Of a stretch of 64,000 nucleotides of DNA, positions 36,360 through 50,837 are shown piece by piece (position 1 is the stretch's first letter; each line of letters starts with the position of its first letter). Source of the stretch: Bigelowiella natans CCMP2755 (Eukaryota > Cercozoa > Chlorarachniophyceae); NCBI GenBank assembly GCA_000320545.1, contig ADNK01000136.1, positions 62,001 through 126,000 of the forward strand. The letters run 5' to 3'. The notes under the pieces were generated by a model. The model did no database searches, was not told the DNA's origin, and was given only the letters and a program-made list of their open reading frames with translations. Both the position numbers and the translations under genes were made by a program.

Positions 36360-37125
36360 ATCAGCAGCAGCCGGCGGAGCAAGTGCAGGAAGATTTCTTT
36401 GCCCTTCAAGAAGAAAATCCGGTGTGTTTGGGTTTGGCAGCTTGAAGAAACGGAGAGGGGGTGGAAATAATAGTAACAATAACAATTGTGATAATCATTT
36501 GCTCGGCCTACCCTCGGATTCCGAAGCAGTTGCTGCTAATGGCTCTTTGACCGGTACTATTCTATAACTACTACTGCTGCTATGCACTGCTACTATGTAC
36601 TACTTATTTTGGTGCTATGTCCTTCACTAAGCTAAACCGTCTATCTTGACTAAATTTAAAGATGACGCTTACTGTAAATCTAATTCCATTGAGAAAAAGA
36701 GATTCTGTTTGAAAATTTGTTGTCCGAAATCCTTCTATATCATTGGATTTTGTTGGTTTTGGTGTTTCATTTGGTGTATTAATTGGACTTTTTTGATGAT
36801 TTTTTTAATCTATACTAAACTAGTCGTGAATGCGGCAAATTCTATCATCACATACAATAGTTAGAATATACCCCAATAAATCGTTTCACGACAAAACACC
36901 CATCGTTCAAATTTAGGCAAACTAGGAATGTCGTGCAAAGTTTACAACCTCCGTGGCAAGGTAAACAACAACAACGCATACAGAGGGTTTGAAAGCAGAA
37001 AGGGAGAGAGAGGAGGGGGAGGGGGGGAGGGGGGGAGGAGGACGGAGGGAAGGGGAGGGAAAGAATCCAAAAATCCGAGTGTGAGATGTTTACAACATAT
37101 AAATACCCTCCCGCCCCATTTAATA

Positions 37126-37157
<32 letters not shown>

Positions 37158-40100
37158 TATATATATAATAATTATAAAATCTTAAACATGTGTGCGTATA
37201 TTTGCGATCTGTGTGTTACTATTATCGTCCTTCTCGTCCTTCTTTCTTCTGTTGTCATCATCATCACCGCGTTGTAGAACTTGAATCTGAAGCTAAGACA
37301 AGGAGGTCAAACATTAGCAGGTGGCAAATCAGAGGTAGTAATCCAAGCAAACCATCATATAAATGTGTGTGTATGTGTGTGTGTGTTGTATGGTGTGATT
37401 AATGAGAGGAAAGAATGAAAATGAAGAATAGTATGTATCGTCGTACTACTTCTTATAAAGGTAATAGCTGCTGTTAAGAATCCTCGGAATACAGCATTCT
37501 CTCGTTCACGGAAAAAGAAGATGATGGCTGCTGCTTCGAAAATGGGATCTTCTTCTTCATCATCCACGTTTAAGTATGTTGCCAAATTTTCTCAAGTTGC
37601 TGTCAAAATTCCAGACTTAGACAGAAATCTGGTAAGCGATATTTCGTATACATCATCTCTTCATTGTTCCAACTCTTCTGCGCCGCCTTGATGGTCTTGA
37701 GCTTCACCTTTTCTTTCCGTGAAATGTTTGTACCACCACCCTATATATAAAGTGTTTGTGTTTGTAAGGTGGTTGTTGCGCATTTTCGTTTTGAGTTATT
37801 ACTGTTGTGATGATTGATTGCTATATGGCTCTAGCCACTGGAAATACAAGTTTGGCAGAAAGGAAATTTTAGAAGTAAGTAGTAACGATTAGCATTATTA
37901 TTATTATTATTATTATTATTCTTTGACCTGTTTGCTAAGAAGTAAGGGACTGGTTTGTAGTAACTAATGAAATACAACAATTGTGCCCGCCAAGAGTTTC
38001 AGCCAATCACTTCTCCTACTGTTGGTATAACTGTTACTAATTGCATTACTACTTTGACCACCACGACAAGGCAAATCTGTGGCTGGTGTGAATGTATGGA
38101 TCAAAGACCTCGTAACACTCTTTAGGAATAATGAATCGGTAAGCAAGCTTTTACTTTGTTCATTTGACTGCTGCAGCAGCCATTTTCTATGTCGCTACTC
38201 GCCACCAATGTGATGATTGATTAATTGATTAATTTATTGATTAATTAGTCGATTGATGGATGATCCTTTAGTAGTGTGTCGGAAGTAGTTGAATAATGAG
38301 TATGTTGTCGGTTCTAACTACTACAAGGCAATCTACGAGATGCACAGAGCTAGTGAAATGGATTCGAACCTTGTCAGTAAAGCGCAGCTCACAAGTAATT
38401 TATTCATTCACACAACAGCAATTGTATTAAAGTGGAGATATATGATGAAATATCGTTGGATGCTGCCATGAAGGAGCACCATCATCATCATCATCATCAT
38501 CATCATTATCATCATCATTATCATAGCCAACAACTCCGACCTTCTTCCTTCTTCAGATGCTGCTTGCTACCACTAGTTTTATGCTATATTCTTTATATTA
38601 CTCATCATCAAAGTTGCCATGGATGACGACATGTTGTCACAAGAAGACATCAAGGAGAAGTAAGAAGAAGAATAGCAAAGTTCATAGAAGAGGAGTAGGA
38701 GGAGCACAGAAGAAGAATAGCAAAGTTCATAGAAGAGGAGTAGGAGGAGCACAAAATTGTCGGTGTTGTTTAGTTACAGAAAGTAGTTGCAGCAGAGCCT
38801 TATGTTGGAGCATGTAGCAGTAATAGTAGCAGTCGTCGTTAGGAGGGAAATGTGCGTATTTTTTTGGGGGGGGGGGAGGGGGGGTGAGAGACGAAGGGTA
38901 TGATGCGAGAGATTGAGTGGATATGGTTCTCTTATCATCAGGGGCGATTTATTGAGCAGTACCCGTAAGCGACAACGGTGCGGAAACAAACCAGAAAACA
39001 AAAGAATGATAATGATGATGCTAATAGATAACATTAGTTATACAACTATAATAAACAACAATCATGATCTAGAATAATACATATATTACACGCAGCAGCA
39101 TTAAAGTTGGATCATCGAATGCTTCTTCCACACGCACCACCACCGCTAGCAGCAAGGGGGGGGGCAAAAACATCTGCTTGGAAATTGAGGCAGTGAGGTT
39201 TGATGTCGTTTTTATTAATGTGTGCATGTTACGAAAACCATGCTGACGACGCGATGATATATTAATTTGTCTTCCTAATGCTCTTTCTTATTCCGTTTTA
39301 TTAGAATTCAGCCCCCATCACGGCGCCATTCTAAGCAAATGTACAAACAGCATAGTTATTTATCAAAAGTCGTCGTCAAGATATGTGGATAACCATCATT
39401 GTTTATTATTATATTTTTGGCATTGTGATCGTCGTTGCCATAATATCGTATTGTTGGTGTTTGATGTGATGTGACTAACAGCAGTGATGATATAGGCGAG
39501 TAGTAGTAATGATATTTGGGAATTATATACTGTCTTGTTCATCTTTATCATTTTTTAGCAAATATTCTAGTGTTATTATTTTGAAATTTGATTTATTCTT
39601 GCAGGAATGAAGAGAGTTATGCTGCACCTTTAGAAGCTAAATCTCTTCGAGGTGTTGCAATGGATGATCTCGGTAGCTTCACTGTTGTTTTTATTTGTTT
39701 TTATTCTTACTGTTTTTACAATAAGAAGTAAGATGCATATGGTGATGATTGCGTGTACCAAAAAGAATTGTTTATACCGACTCCTACCTGGACGGCTATC
39801 TGGCACATCATTGCATTGTTTCATCAGTGGATGGATATAGCAACGCACACACACACACACACACATATTGAATATATATAGTTTTCTTTTCCTTTTTCCT
39901 GTACTCTGATTTGTTTAACTACTCTTGTTTCGTTCAGTGGGTCGTTGGACTAGTTTAGCTGGGGATTACAATTACGTTACAAGAAAGGTCACTGGTGGTG
40001 GTGATGATAATGATAGTGATAACGATGATAGTGATAACGCTAACGATGAGTTAAAGTTTTCTGTTGATTCGAAGATTATTAAAGACGCAGAAGAGTGCCT

Positions 40101-40905
40101 TCAGAGGAAAGAGAGAAAAGACAAAAAATAGAAGAAGAAGAAGAAGAAGAAGAAGAAGAAGAGAAGACGTCTCATGCACGTTTTTGTTTTTTCGCTGGAA
40201 GTGATGAGATGTTGCCAACAGAACATTTTGAGGTTAGGCAAGATACTTGTAATGCCTTTGTCCTCATGATAGTATCTGATTCATGGCATCAGGGTCGGGT
40301 GTTGGATAACTATAAGCATGAATTCGGCCAATTGACCATTGCCGTTAAGAAGGAGGAATACGACGTGGTAATGTTGATGTAGCAGTGTGTTAGATTATTT
40401 CCTAGGTACGCTAGCGGCGATGGTAAAGGGGGGGAGGGGGTTGGAGTTAAAAACTTGTATCTGTTTGATGAGATCAGTTGTACTTGAACGACGACGATGA
40501 TTCTTTCTACAAATAAAATTCCAGGGAATGATAAATCATGATGAAGGAGGGGCATTTTACTTTGCGAGCTTGAAGAATGGACGTTTGTGTTGGTCAGATG
40601 ACGGTAGTAACAACCGAAAATCATCCATAACATGGGGTGATAGACATAAACTAATGATGCAAAAACAACTACAACAACATGTGATGATAAATAATGATGG
40701 GCTGCGTGAGTGATCATGATTTGCTAGATCGGCAGTAAAACTCAGAATGATGACGGAAATCTGATGATGAAAATATGTAGACCAATGGATGGGTCGCAAT
40801 AGAGCTCAGGAAATATGGGATAATGACGACGATGATGATGCTACAAAAGCGGCCACTGTACAAGCAGGTCACCAACATGATATATATTTAACATCCCATA
40901 AATGA
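36360..40905 (+). CDS. Unrecognised multi-exon protein, possible C2-like segment
   Basis: Exons recognised by open frame plus splice sites: GVFGFGSLKKRRGGG...PSDSEAVAANGSLT (36366-36556); ELESEAKTRRSNIS (37278); NPRNTAFSRSRKKK then KYVAKFSQVAVKIPDLDRNL (37462-37632); PLEIQVWQKGNFR (37836); KSVAGVNVWIKDLVTLFRNN (38070-38136); NEYVVGSNYYKAIYEMHRAS (38290); MEIYDEISLDAAMKE (38430); VAMDDDMLSQEDIKE (38612); an Ser/Thr-rich exon ending KNICLEIEAVR (39112); NEESYAAPLEAKSLR (39606); GRWTSLAGDYNYVTRKV (39940); VLDNYKHEFGQLTIAVKK (40298); HDEGGAFYFASLKNGRLCW (40528); and DQWMGRNRAQEIWDNDDDDD ending at 40905. IPDLDRNLPLEIQVWQKG resembles the second half of a C2 fold, but weakly. No known family is claimed. 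The start and several intron phases are unsettled. Confidence 0.55.
38665..38754 (+). repeat. Perfect tandem duplication of a 45-bp unit in an intron
   Basis: The unit AAGAAGAATAGCAAAGTTCA followed by TAGAAGAGGAGTAGGAGGAG and CACAG occurs twice, back to back and identical. It lies just after the donor that follows the QEDIKE exon. Confidence 0.85.
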
Positions 40906-42512
40906 ACTTCATTTCAAAGGACAAAAATCGGTTTCTCAATCACCTCTTACTGCACAAAAACACATCATTTCAAGAAGTGTATGTGAGGAACTACATACTT
41001 CCACGTATCTAAATAGTTGCATATGTGAATCGTCAGCGACAGGGGATGCTAAGCTGTCTGATAGACGTCGTAGTAGATTTGGCGAAGAGCAAAATGCAAG
41101 AATAACCAAGATTACGCGGAAAACTGATTCTTTCTATACATAGCAGTGGTACTGTAGCACGTTACAGGCGATGTCTGTACATGTCATTTTTTGTGCAAAT
41201 CATGTAGACGTCGTATGCACATAGCTAGCTAGATATATGTGGCACTATAGTCTTCCTTCTGTGCTACTATGCTAGTATGCTATACGTTAGCTATTGTAAC
41301 GCTACCAAGTCAGAATCCAACGCTCTATGATAAATGTTAATGATAGACATGCAATTGCTGTGTCTATTATGTTATGCTAGTGTACAAGTCGTTGCTAATA
41401 ACCACTAGACCATACAGTTGTGCATGAATTCATTACATATGCTAGCATGTGCGGCTGGACTGATGACGTATCACAACATTAGACTAGAACTGACGCACGT
41501 GCGATGGCACGTGTTTTTCGTGCACTCACGGACGTACTAGCGGAGCTACAATATCTAGATATGCTGCTGCACATCAATAATATTTTTAGAAGCTTACATG
41601 GCAGCGCACCCGCCTAGCCGCGTAAGCAAGGCGTGCCATGCTAGCTAGAGCATGCGATGCTGCGCTAGCTAGCTAGCACGACAGTTTGCATGCAAGTAGC
41701 AGCATGCGCTTTTTTGACGATCGCAAACCTATCTATATTAGCTGTTCCACATGTGCATGCTACCTAGTTAGCTAGCTACCTACATCCGTCTATAGCTGCA
41801 CGTACTGTGCTCTAGTGCTAGCAGCTAGCTAGCTATACACTGTTCGATCATGCAGCAATTTACGTGCACATCTAGCTAGCTAGCCAGCTAGCTAGATTAG
41901 TGGCACCGAGCTAGCAAGCTATGTTAGCTATAGCTAGTACGTATAGGCTCGACCACTACAACTAGCACAGCATCCATTATCTAGCATAGCTAGATTGTCA
42001 TCTCTAGCTAGCTATAGAGCTTGCTAGCTTGTTGATCTAGTTACTCTAGCTAGCTAGTTAATGATGTCGTCGCAAATTTTTTAATTAGCATCCATGCGTC
42101 TAGACTCCGCCGTACACATCTAGACATGCAACGCACGTGCAGCGACGTCATGATGTGCATGCGGCAGAGCGCATTACTAGAGTAGGTTTCACATGCTCTT
42201 AAGCATCGAGTAGTCTGATGTACATAGATGCTTAGTCAGCATCATATATTTGTTTATTGTGTATCTTTCCTGATGTGCACCAACATGCAGTTCATGCGGA
42301 CCCAAATTGATCACCACGGAACGTAGAAAGATATGCAAAAAATGCAAACGAGAGATGGCTAATACCGCTGAATCTCACAGGACAGTCAAATATGCTTTGT
42401 CGCTGAGATTGAAGAAATCACCGTTAAGGAGATGTGTTATTTCTGGATATTGATTAATGAATCGTGAGGAAGTACAAATTGGACAGTGTTTATGATATTC
42501 GGTTGCTGCTGC
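40906..42512. other. CTAGC-rich intergenic island between convergent genes
   Basis: 41150-42200 is packed with GCTAGC, CTAGCTAG, GCATGC and AGCTAGCTAG words, a near-palindrome ATATGCTAGCATG (about 41439) and one ACATCCGTC (about 41782). No coding exon is recognised. Confidence 0.55.
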
Positions 42513-43655
42513 TTAGCGTCGAGACCGCATGCTGTTTAAACGAGCACGGATCGATTCTAATCCAGATGTCGACGAAGAAGAAACCCTTATGTACAAAAAT
42601 TAATTAATGAAAAGATACCGATACGAATTCCCAATTAAAAACTTACGTACCCTGCTCCTCCTTCGCGAATGGATTTTTTGACGACGTCTTTTCCAGATAT
42701 ATCTAAAATAAAGTATTATGCGGCTGATATAAAGAAGGTAGTACCATTTTTATAAATAAAAAAACAATGCCATCTGTAATAATACCAGAGCTGCTTTTGA
42801 AAGTGGCCGCTGTTGTTTTATTTTGTTGTGATGGTACATTCTCAGAACCAACGGCTGAGTAGGCCTTATTGTTGTTAAAAGTCGTCACATCACGAGCCTA
42901 GAGAAGTGGTTGCATATAGATAATAATGTATCACGAGAATAAGAGAATTACAGTTGTTGTAGCGAGATCATGTGAATATGTGTACTAATTTCGTACACAT
43001 GCACCACTCATCACCAAAAATCTACCTTTCTTCGCATTTCTGTCAGACGTGAACGAAGAGAAACAATATCCCCTGAAGAGAAGGCAGAGATTATGATAGT
43101 AATGATGATGATGGCGCTGCCTCTGATATTGCAATTCATTTTCTCACCGGGTTACGAAAAGATACTGCTTCTAATTTATTCAATTAGATGATGTCAAGGC
43201 ATCATTAAGCACCCCTCGTCGTCACCATCATCATCATCATCATCATCATCATGGCGTTGATTGATGGCTGTTGACATCATCGGCACAATGAGCAGAAACC
43301 GGAGGACGTATTCAGACATCTTCCTCACCGACGAATAACTGACTCGAGTTGCTATTATTACTTACTTACTTACTACCTGCTTCTCCTCCTCCTCCTCCTC
43401 TATGCTCAGACGGAGTTGCTTGTGGCAGTCCAGATCCCATTAAATTGTTGCTTTCAGCACGTGCGCCCCTCTTAGATTCTCTTCCATCTGCTCTTGGTGG
43501 AGACTACAAATACAACAACAACAATTGTTACAATCAATCAATCAATCAATCAATCAGACAGACAGACGAGAACAAAGACAAGGACAAGAGCAGCTTTAAA
43601 AAAAAAATTCGAACGTTATAGTCAGTTAGATGCGACCTTCGTAAATTTCACATAC

Positions 43656-43693
<38 letters not shown>

Positions 43694-43910
43694 GATTGTT
43701 TTATCATCATGATCATCCTTTGTGTTACATAACCAAAGGCATTGTTGTTGTCGTTGTTGTTTTTCCCACCTTTCCATAGGATAATGCCCCATAGCTGCCA
43801 CCCTTGATTTGTGCAGCCCTTGCCCTAAGACTTCGCAATCTTTCCTGGTATTGTGCTGAGAGCAAACAAATAACATAGTGCAGTGAGAAAGAGTAGTAGT
43901 AGTAATGGTA

Positions 43911-43946
<36 letters not shown>

Positions 43947-44960
43947 GCAGCAGTACCTGCTGTGCTTTGAAACGAAGAACCATTACCAGCAGCAGCAGCA
44001 CCAGCATTGACAACACCATCGTTCTTTCGGTCTTCGATACGCTTGAAACCCCTTAAGAAGGAAAGAGAAATAATCAATAAAGTCAGTCGGCTACACGCAA
44101 TAAATGAACTCCACAAACGATCGACAAAACAATGATGGCTTCTTCATTTTCCCCTTTCTCTCTCTTCTATCTCCTCTAAAAGCATAGTATCATGCACCCA
44201 TACATCATCATCATCATCGTTATTATCATCATGTAATTATGACATAATACTATCCAGCTGCGACGACTGTCAAATCATCTCAACCATGCAATGGCAACAA
44301 CAACAACAACAACAACAACAACCTTGACTAATAACTACTACTGCTATAATTACCTTCGAATCCAAGATTGGAAAGCTTTAGATACCTGTTAAATTTGATT
44401 GATGGTCATGCAACGTACTTATCGGTATTGTTGAATCATAAATTATGAGCACTACATTAAAGATGGAATAAGTAACAAATGATATCATTTACTTGACACT
44501 TCTTCGTAAGCAATTTCACATCATTCTCTCATCATCGCTCCCGCTATTTATTTGTGACTACTCCATTAGTATGTTATTGCAGCTTTCTCTGTATCTGTCT
44601 CTCTGTCTCTTTCTCAGTCGATTAAGTAGTACCATTTTCATGTGTGGGTCAAGATTGTAGTCTGGATTAGCCTTTATAAACTGATAAAGCTCTTCAAGTG
44701 CCGTCTTTACTTGATCGCTCTGTAAACAACCATCATCTATCATCATGAATATAGTAGTTGCATATGTTGTTTATCACACAAGAAATACTTGTTTCATGCC
44801 TTAAAAGGGAGCAAATAAGGAACAAGTACCCTTGCGACTCAGAATGATGGTGGTGAAATTGATGATGATGATGTTGATGACAACTTCTTTTGAAACATAC
44901 GACATGATAATCCATCACCCTCCTCCTTCTCCTACAAGTACTTGGTACTATTACATGCAA

Positions 44961-45004
<44 letters not shown>

Positions 45005-45117
45005 CTCTCTTACTACCTGATGAAGCCTTTTAAATAGAATGGCAACCTGTATTTGCAATTATCGTTTCAGAATTAATTCTTGTTGCCCCCTGTACGAATC
45101 TCTTCTATATGCGCGAG

Positions 45118-45157
<40 letters not shown>

Positions 45158-45956
45158 GACAGACACAGAGACTACTGCAAATATTACTTAGTACTACCTG
45201 TTGTGCTCTGGGATCAGATATCGACTCGGAAGGTAAAATTGCCCTAAGAAATAATAATAATGATAATAACAATACCATCAGAGTAGTAGTACGAGGCACA
45301 AAAGAAGAAGAAGACGAAGAAGCAAAATTAGTAAAGTCCTTCTACCCCTCTTAAAGTTGATGATGGATTGTCTTAAATAAAATTATTTTTATGAGTATAG
45401 TTGTACGTTGTGTGTTGATATGCAAAATTCTCATATTGAAGTCTTTGTTGATGATAATAATCTTGATACACTCCATCGTATTCGTATTCATCAGGTGGAG
45501 GGGGGTGATAAAAAGATGATGATGGTGATGATGATGATAATGTGTAAGGAGGCGGGGCATTTCTACTGCTACCACCACCACCACCATCAAATCTTATAGT
45601 AGTTGACCAATTTAAGATATAATGAAGGTAGGTAGGTAGGAAGGTAGGTAGGTAGATGTGAACAAACAACCAAACAACCCCACGTATTTAATAACCAAAC
45701 AACCAAATATGAGTAATTATAGCAATTTGTGACAAGGGAGGAGGAGAGAGAAGAAGAAGGCTGCTTGAATCACCGATGTAATTATAGGTGGTTTGCTGCT
45801 ACCGCTACTATACTACTAAACTTAGTGATGAGTAAAAGGCAAACCTTAATTGCTTCCTCTCGGGAGTAGAAGACGGCAATGATGATGTTGATGGGAACCT
45901 ATGATAGGGGTGGTACCACTGTCAGAATACTAATCACCCCGCCAAACCTTGAGTGG

Positions 45957-46012
<56 letters not shown>

Positions 46013-48098
46013 ATAATAATATTGGCATAAATAAATAGAGCAGCTCTAGAAAGAAGTAAGTATGTGATACCTAGCCCCAGCTGGCGATGATGTTGTAGTA
46101 CTAGTAGCAGTATTGGTACTTGGTGCTGCTTTGAGAGGAGAGGGGGCCGAAATACCCAAGATTTCCTCAACATAGCGCACTAATACGGCTGCTGACCCCT
46201 TGCCACCAGCAACGCTCAAAGAAAACGTTTGCATCTAAGATACATTAGCAGCAGCAGCATATTGGGAAAAGAAGAAGTTACACCAGAAATAAGAAGGAAT
46301 AACCAATGGCGGAGACTTTCAAATGGAGATTGATAAGTAGGAATCTGGTAAATATCTGGCATTATCATGCTAATATTGATTACCTCCCTGCCCCTCAAAT
46401 TGACAAGTTCTTCAACAAGACGCCGAACCTGTCGTGGGTAGTAGTTGTGTAAAGTAATGTATAAACATATAAACGAAGCGAAGACTATCAAGGAAGAAGA
46501 AGAAGGAGGAGAGGAGGACTCTCCACTAGCTATCAAGAAAGGAAATAATGCACTCATAATAATATAATTGTTGCCGTTGTGGTACATACTGATTTAATGA
46601 AATCGCAAGAACCACCATTCATTCATCGTTTTAAGTGTCGTTACTATTTGTTAGCATAATTGTCGTATGTATTCATCTATCAACGTATGTATATGTATCC
46701 GCTGTGATCATAATCATCATCATAATCATGATGTTATTATCATTAATATATCGATACTACTCTGTGAACTTACTGTTCGTAGTCGGTTATCGTTCTGATC
46801 CTGGTAATAAATAAAAATACAAGTGTAACATTATTGTTAAATCAAACAATCTTTTAAACATATAATATGGCAGGAAACAACTGATTTGACATTGCAACAC
46901 AGTTGTATCTCCTCTTCTTCCTCATTGATTCATTCACAGCAACGACGACGACTACTACTACCTTAAAAGAGTATGGTGGATGCGCCGTAAAGAATTGATG
47001 TAATGACTTAACCTGCGTGGTGATAACAGCAATAGATGATCTTAGCATCGAGCTAAATATAAAAATTACATACGTGTGCACACGCACGACGCATATATCT
47101 AATATGTGTTGCCGTTGTTTTTGTTGTTTAATATAATACTCAGCAGTACGTACCCATCTGATACTACAATGGGGTACTATAACTACAACAACTACTACAA
47201 TCATCGGCATAATAATAATAATTATAAGAATAATAATAATGATAGTAATACCAAATCCCCCAGTTGTATCTCGCCTATGGTCTGGGGCAACACCTAATGC
47301 ACAATTATGGTGTGTGATTCATGATCAAAGAAAGATTGTAAAAAAGGAAGAGGAAGAAAGGCCGCGATGCTATTAATAAATGAATCATTGCAGCAGCATA
47401 TACACTTTAATTATAACTAAGTAACCTTGGTGAGTTTCAACAAGCATTTAACAACCAAATCCGGAAATTGTCCTAATGTAGCAGAGGATGATAGTCTTCG
47501 TTAGTGGAGGGAGCCAACATCCTTTTCAATGATTCCAGTTGGTTGGATTTGGAAGAACAATGCATTTTCACTGATACTAATTACTACTGCTGCTGCTTTA
47601 CTACCTGTGTCCCCATCACTGACAGTCTCCGACAGCAAATCGAGGAGACACCTTGTTAGAGCAGTAGCCAACAACAACATAGAGTCTTAGGTACCCAATG
47701 ATACAACTTTATGTGAATTTATCAGCATTTACTACTACTACTATTACTACTACAAAATTGTTAGCATGGGACCCGAAAGCGTTTGTCCTCTGTGCATTCT
47801 CAAGGACTTTTAAGGTCAACACGTTGAGAGCCTTCATTACTTTGTCCCCATTTTCGATGGAACGTAACGACTAAACAGCAGCAGCAGCAGCAGCAAATCA
47901 TGATAATGCTGCTGATGATGATAATGATGGTGTGGTAGTAGGACATTCTATATATTTGATGGAATCTGTCTTTCAACTTCATAAATATGATCGACGCTTC
48001 TTAATCAGGAAATTAGGCGAAAAACACATATCTAAACAGTTGAAGAGCACCTCATCCAGCAGTGTCGCCAGCAAACCTCTGGTGAGATTCTGGGAAAT

Positions 48099-48138
<40 letters not shown>

Positions 48139-48176
48139 TTTTTAGATGAATTCTTTTCTTCCTGCAATGTAGAGAA

Positions 48177-48231
<55 letters not shown>

Positions 48232-49111
48232 CTGTAACAAACACTCGTGAAATACCTCACCTTCAATGTATCATAGCTCACTGCAGCTGCAAAATCAAGG
48301 TTTTGCCAAAACTCCATCAGTGTATTCAGAGCGTACCTTTTAGTCAGTAAGAACATTATTTTATTAGAGAAGGCTGTGTTTTTTTTGGGGGGAAATGCAA
48401 TTATTTAAGAATGTTGAAGACGATACGAAACAAGAGTTGATAGATGTTCAAAACTCAAAATTACTTGCAAAGGCGCATTTGGTATGGACTGGCAATCTAA
48501 TGATGAAGCAACATATAACAAATGTTATTATCTGAACGTGCTCGCCTTCAAAGGCAACACAACAACAATAACAACACAGAGAATGTAGCTGCTGTTTTGG
48601 CTCATTATTATTATTATTATCATCATCATCATCATTCCCTCATTTATATTAAGTCAAAGTACATCACTACGTACATGACTATATGATGGCATAAATGTAT
48701 AGCGATTCTATTGATGTATGCTGCTACAATTGTCGACGAATGTGAGTTGACGACGTGTTAGAACACTCAGCAGCAGCAGCATCATCATCAAAATTTCAAT
48801 GCAAGAGAAGCATACATTTACTATATATTTAACAATAATAGTACCTGACGTGCGACTTTCTCAACAAGCGTATCGACATCGTTAGCATAAACCTTAAGAC
48901 GGTCATCCAACGATGGAACATTTGGTCAATATTAAGGGAAAAAAAATGAGGGAGACGGGAGAGGAACAGGGAGAGTAAAGTAGGACAAAAAGGAGGAGCC
49001 AAATGCTGCAGTATTCACGTTTATATGGTGGTGTACACTTAATATTATTATGCACTATCCTGCTTTGTGACGTAGCAGCAGCAGCAGCAGCTGGAGTGTT
49101 GTATTACAAGT

Positions 49112-49146
<35 letters not shown>

Positions 49147-50326
49147 TTTGTTCTTGAGGTAGTACCATAGCGCCTTGTTCCTGAACCTTAATCCAGATTT
49201 TGCGTAGCGCTTCAACCCTTTGATCAACTCCCTCTGCATCCAACCCAACCACATCTGGATTGCTGCGGCTGCTGTTACTGCCGTCACGATAATAATGTTC
49301 CTATCCACAGCAGGTAGTTAAGTAGTTACTTACCACACTTTTCGTTAAATAATAATAATGAGGGGAAGAGAGGAGCCATCATCCTTATCACATAATGTCG
49401 GTGTAAGTCTCTTGTCGTCATAGTGTGGTTCAAAACCAATGATATCAAGAATGACAACGGAAAGTACGGCAAGCTATAAATTGACGGCTCTCACCATCAT
49501 CACCTTATGCAACATCTACTTCTACTACTACTACTACTACTACTACTTAGTAGTACCTGATTGGAAGCAGCATAGGGCATCATCATATGACTACTGCTAC
49601 TACTACTGGTGCCACCTGCACCATGTTTATGATTATGATCATGATCATGATGATGCTACGGTAAGCACAATAAAACGACAACGAATAACTCCTAAACAAT
49701 CACTAAAATTACTTTTATCACTATTAGTACCAATTCCTAACGTAGTCGAACTCGCCGTCGTCAACCCTCCGTGAGAACCCGCTCCTGGTCCTCCTGAAAA
49801 TAATGATGATGATGATGATGTCCGTGTGTTCTGCATTGTAATTGTTGTTGTTTGCATATTGTTCATTTATTTATAGTGATAGTAATTGTGATAGTGTGTG
49901 TGTATGCGTGTATGTGTGATAAATTGTCATAGCAACTATCAATTGAGTGAATATAATGAATACACGTTGCAGAAATACTAAGATATGGTGAGGAGGAGGA
50001 GTAGGAGGTAAAAATTTTGTATGTGCTTATGCTTGATGAAAGTTTCGGTGATGTTTGTCAATGATGATTGTTGTTTACGACATCATAACCTGCTCCTCCC
50101 CCGAGAGTAAAATCACCCAAAGTAAACGCATTTGTAGGAAGACCAAAAGTTTTCATATCAATTGAATTCACTCCAGCTTTTTCTTCGGAGCGATATTGTG
50201 TCTCTGCTGCATGTTGACTTGTTGCAGCATCTTCCACGTTTACAGCGGACCTAAATTTAAAACAAAAATGTTGTTCAATCTTTTTGGTAATTGCTCACAT
50301 TGCCACGAAATCTCTCTCTTATCAAT

Positions 50327-50363
<37 letters not shown>

Positions 50364-50581
50364 CCCCTTTTCATCACCATAATCATAATCATACTCATCA
50401 TCATCAAACCTTCATTAATTACCATGGTTGACATAAGATAAATAAATTATATCCAACCAAGATATATCCAGATAAAAGTAAGATTATGCTATGCACTCAA
50501 ATAATAACATAGCTCCAAAAAACACCATACCACCTCGACAACAACAAAAACGGCTGTTTTGACTACTAGAGTAAAATGATC

Positions 50582-50617
<36 letters not shown>

Positions 50618-50798
50618 CGCTTAATCACAGATGATGCATTCCAGTTTATATATATTCTGGTCAATCCCCACTCCTCCTCCTCTGCTGTTGCAAGTAGAAC
50701 TTACCCAGACAACTTGCCTCCTTTTCCAGTCACTGGCACTGCGTAGTCCTGTGTGTCCTTTGATTCTTGAGGAATCTTCTATTAACAACAACCACATC

Positions 50799-50837
<39 letters not shown>

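Noticed and set aside
38432-38626. Poly-His open frame
   Set aside because: It comes from a (CAT)n repeat after the DAAMKE exon; the true frame leaves at a donor.
40095-40382. Poly-Glu open frame at a (GAA)n run
   Set aside because: The glutamates are microsatellite translation; only the later VLDNYKHEFGQL part is kept as an exon.
43237-43251. Short regularly spaced repeats suggesting a CRISPR array
   Set aside because: All such regular repeats in the window are simple microsatellites without distinct spacers, in eukaryotic DNA.
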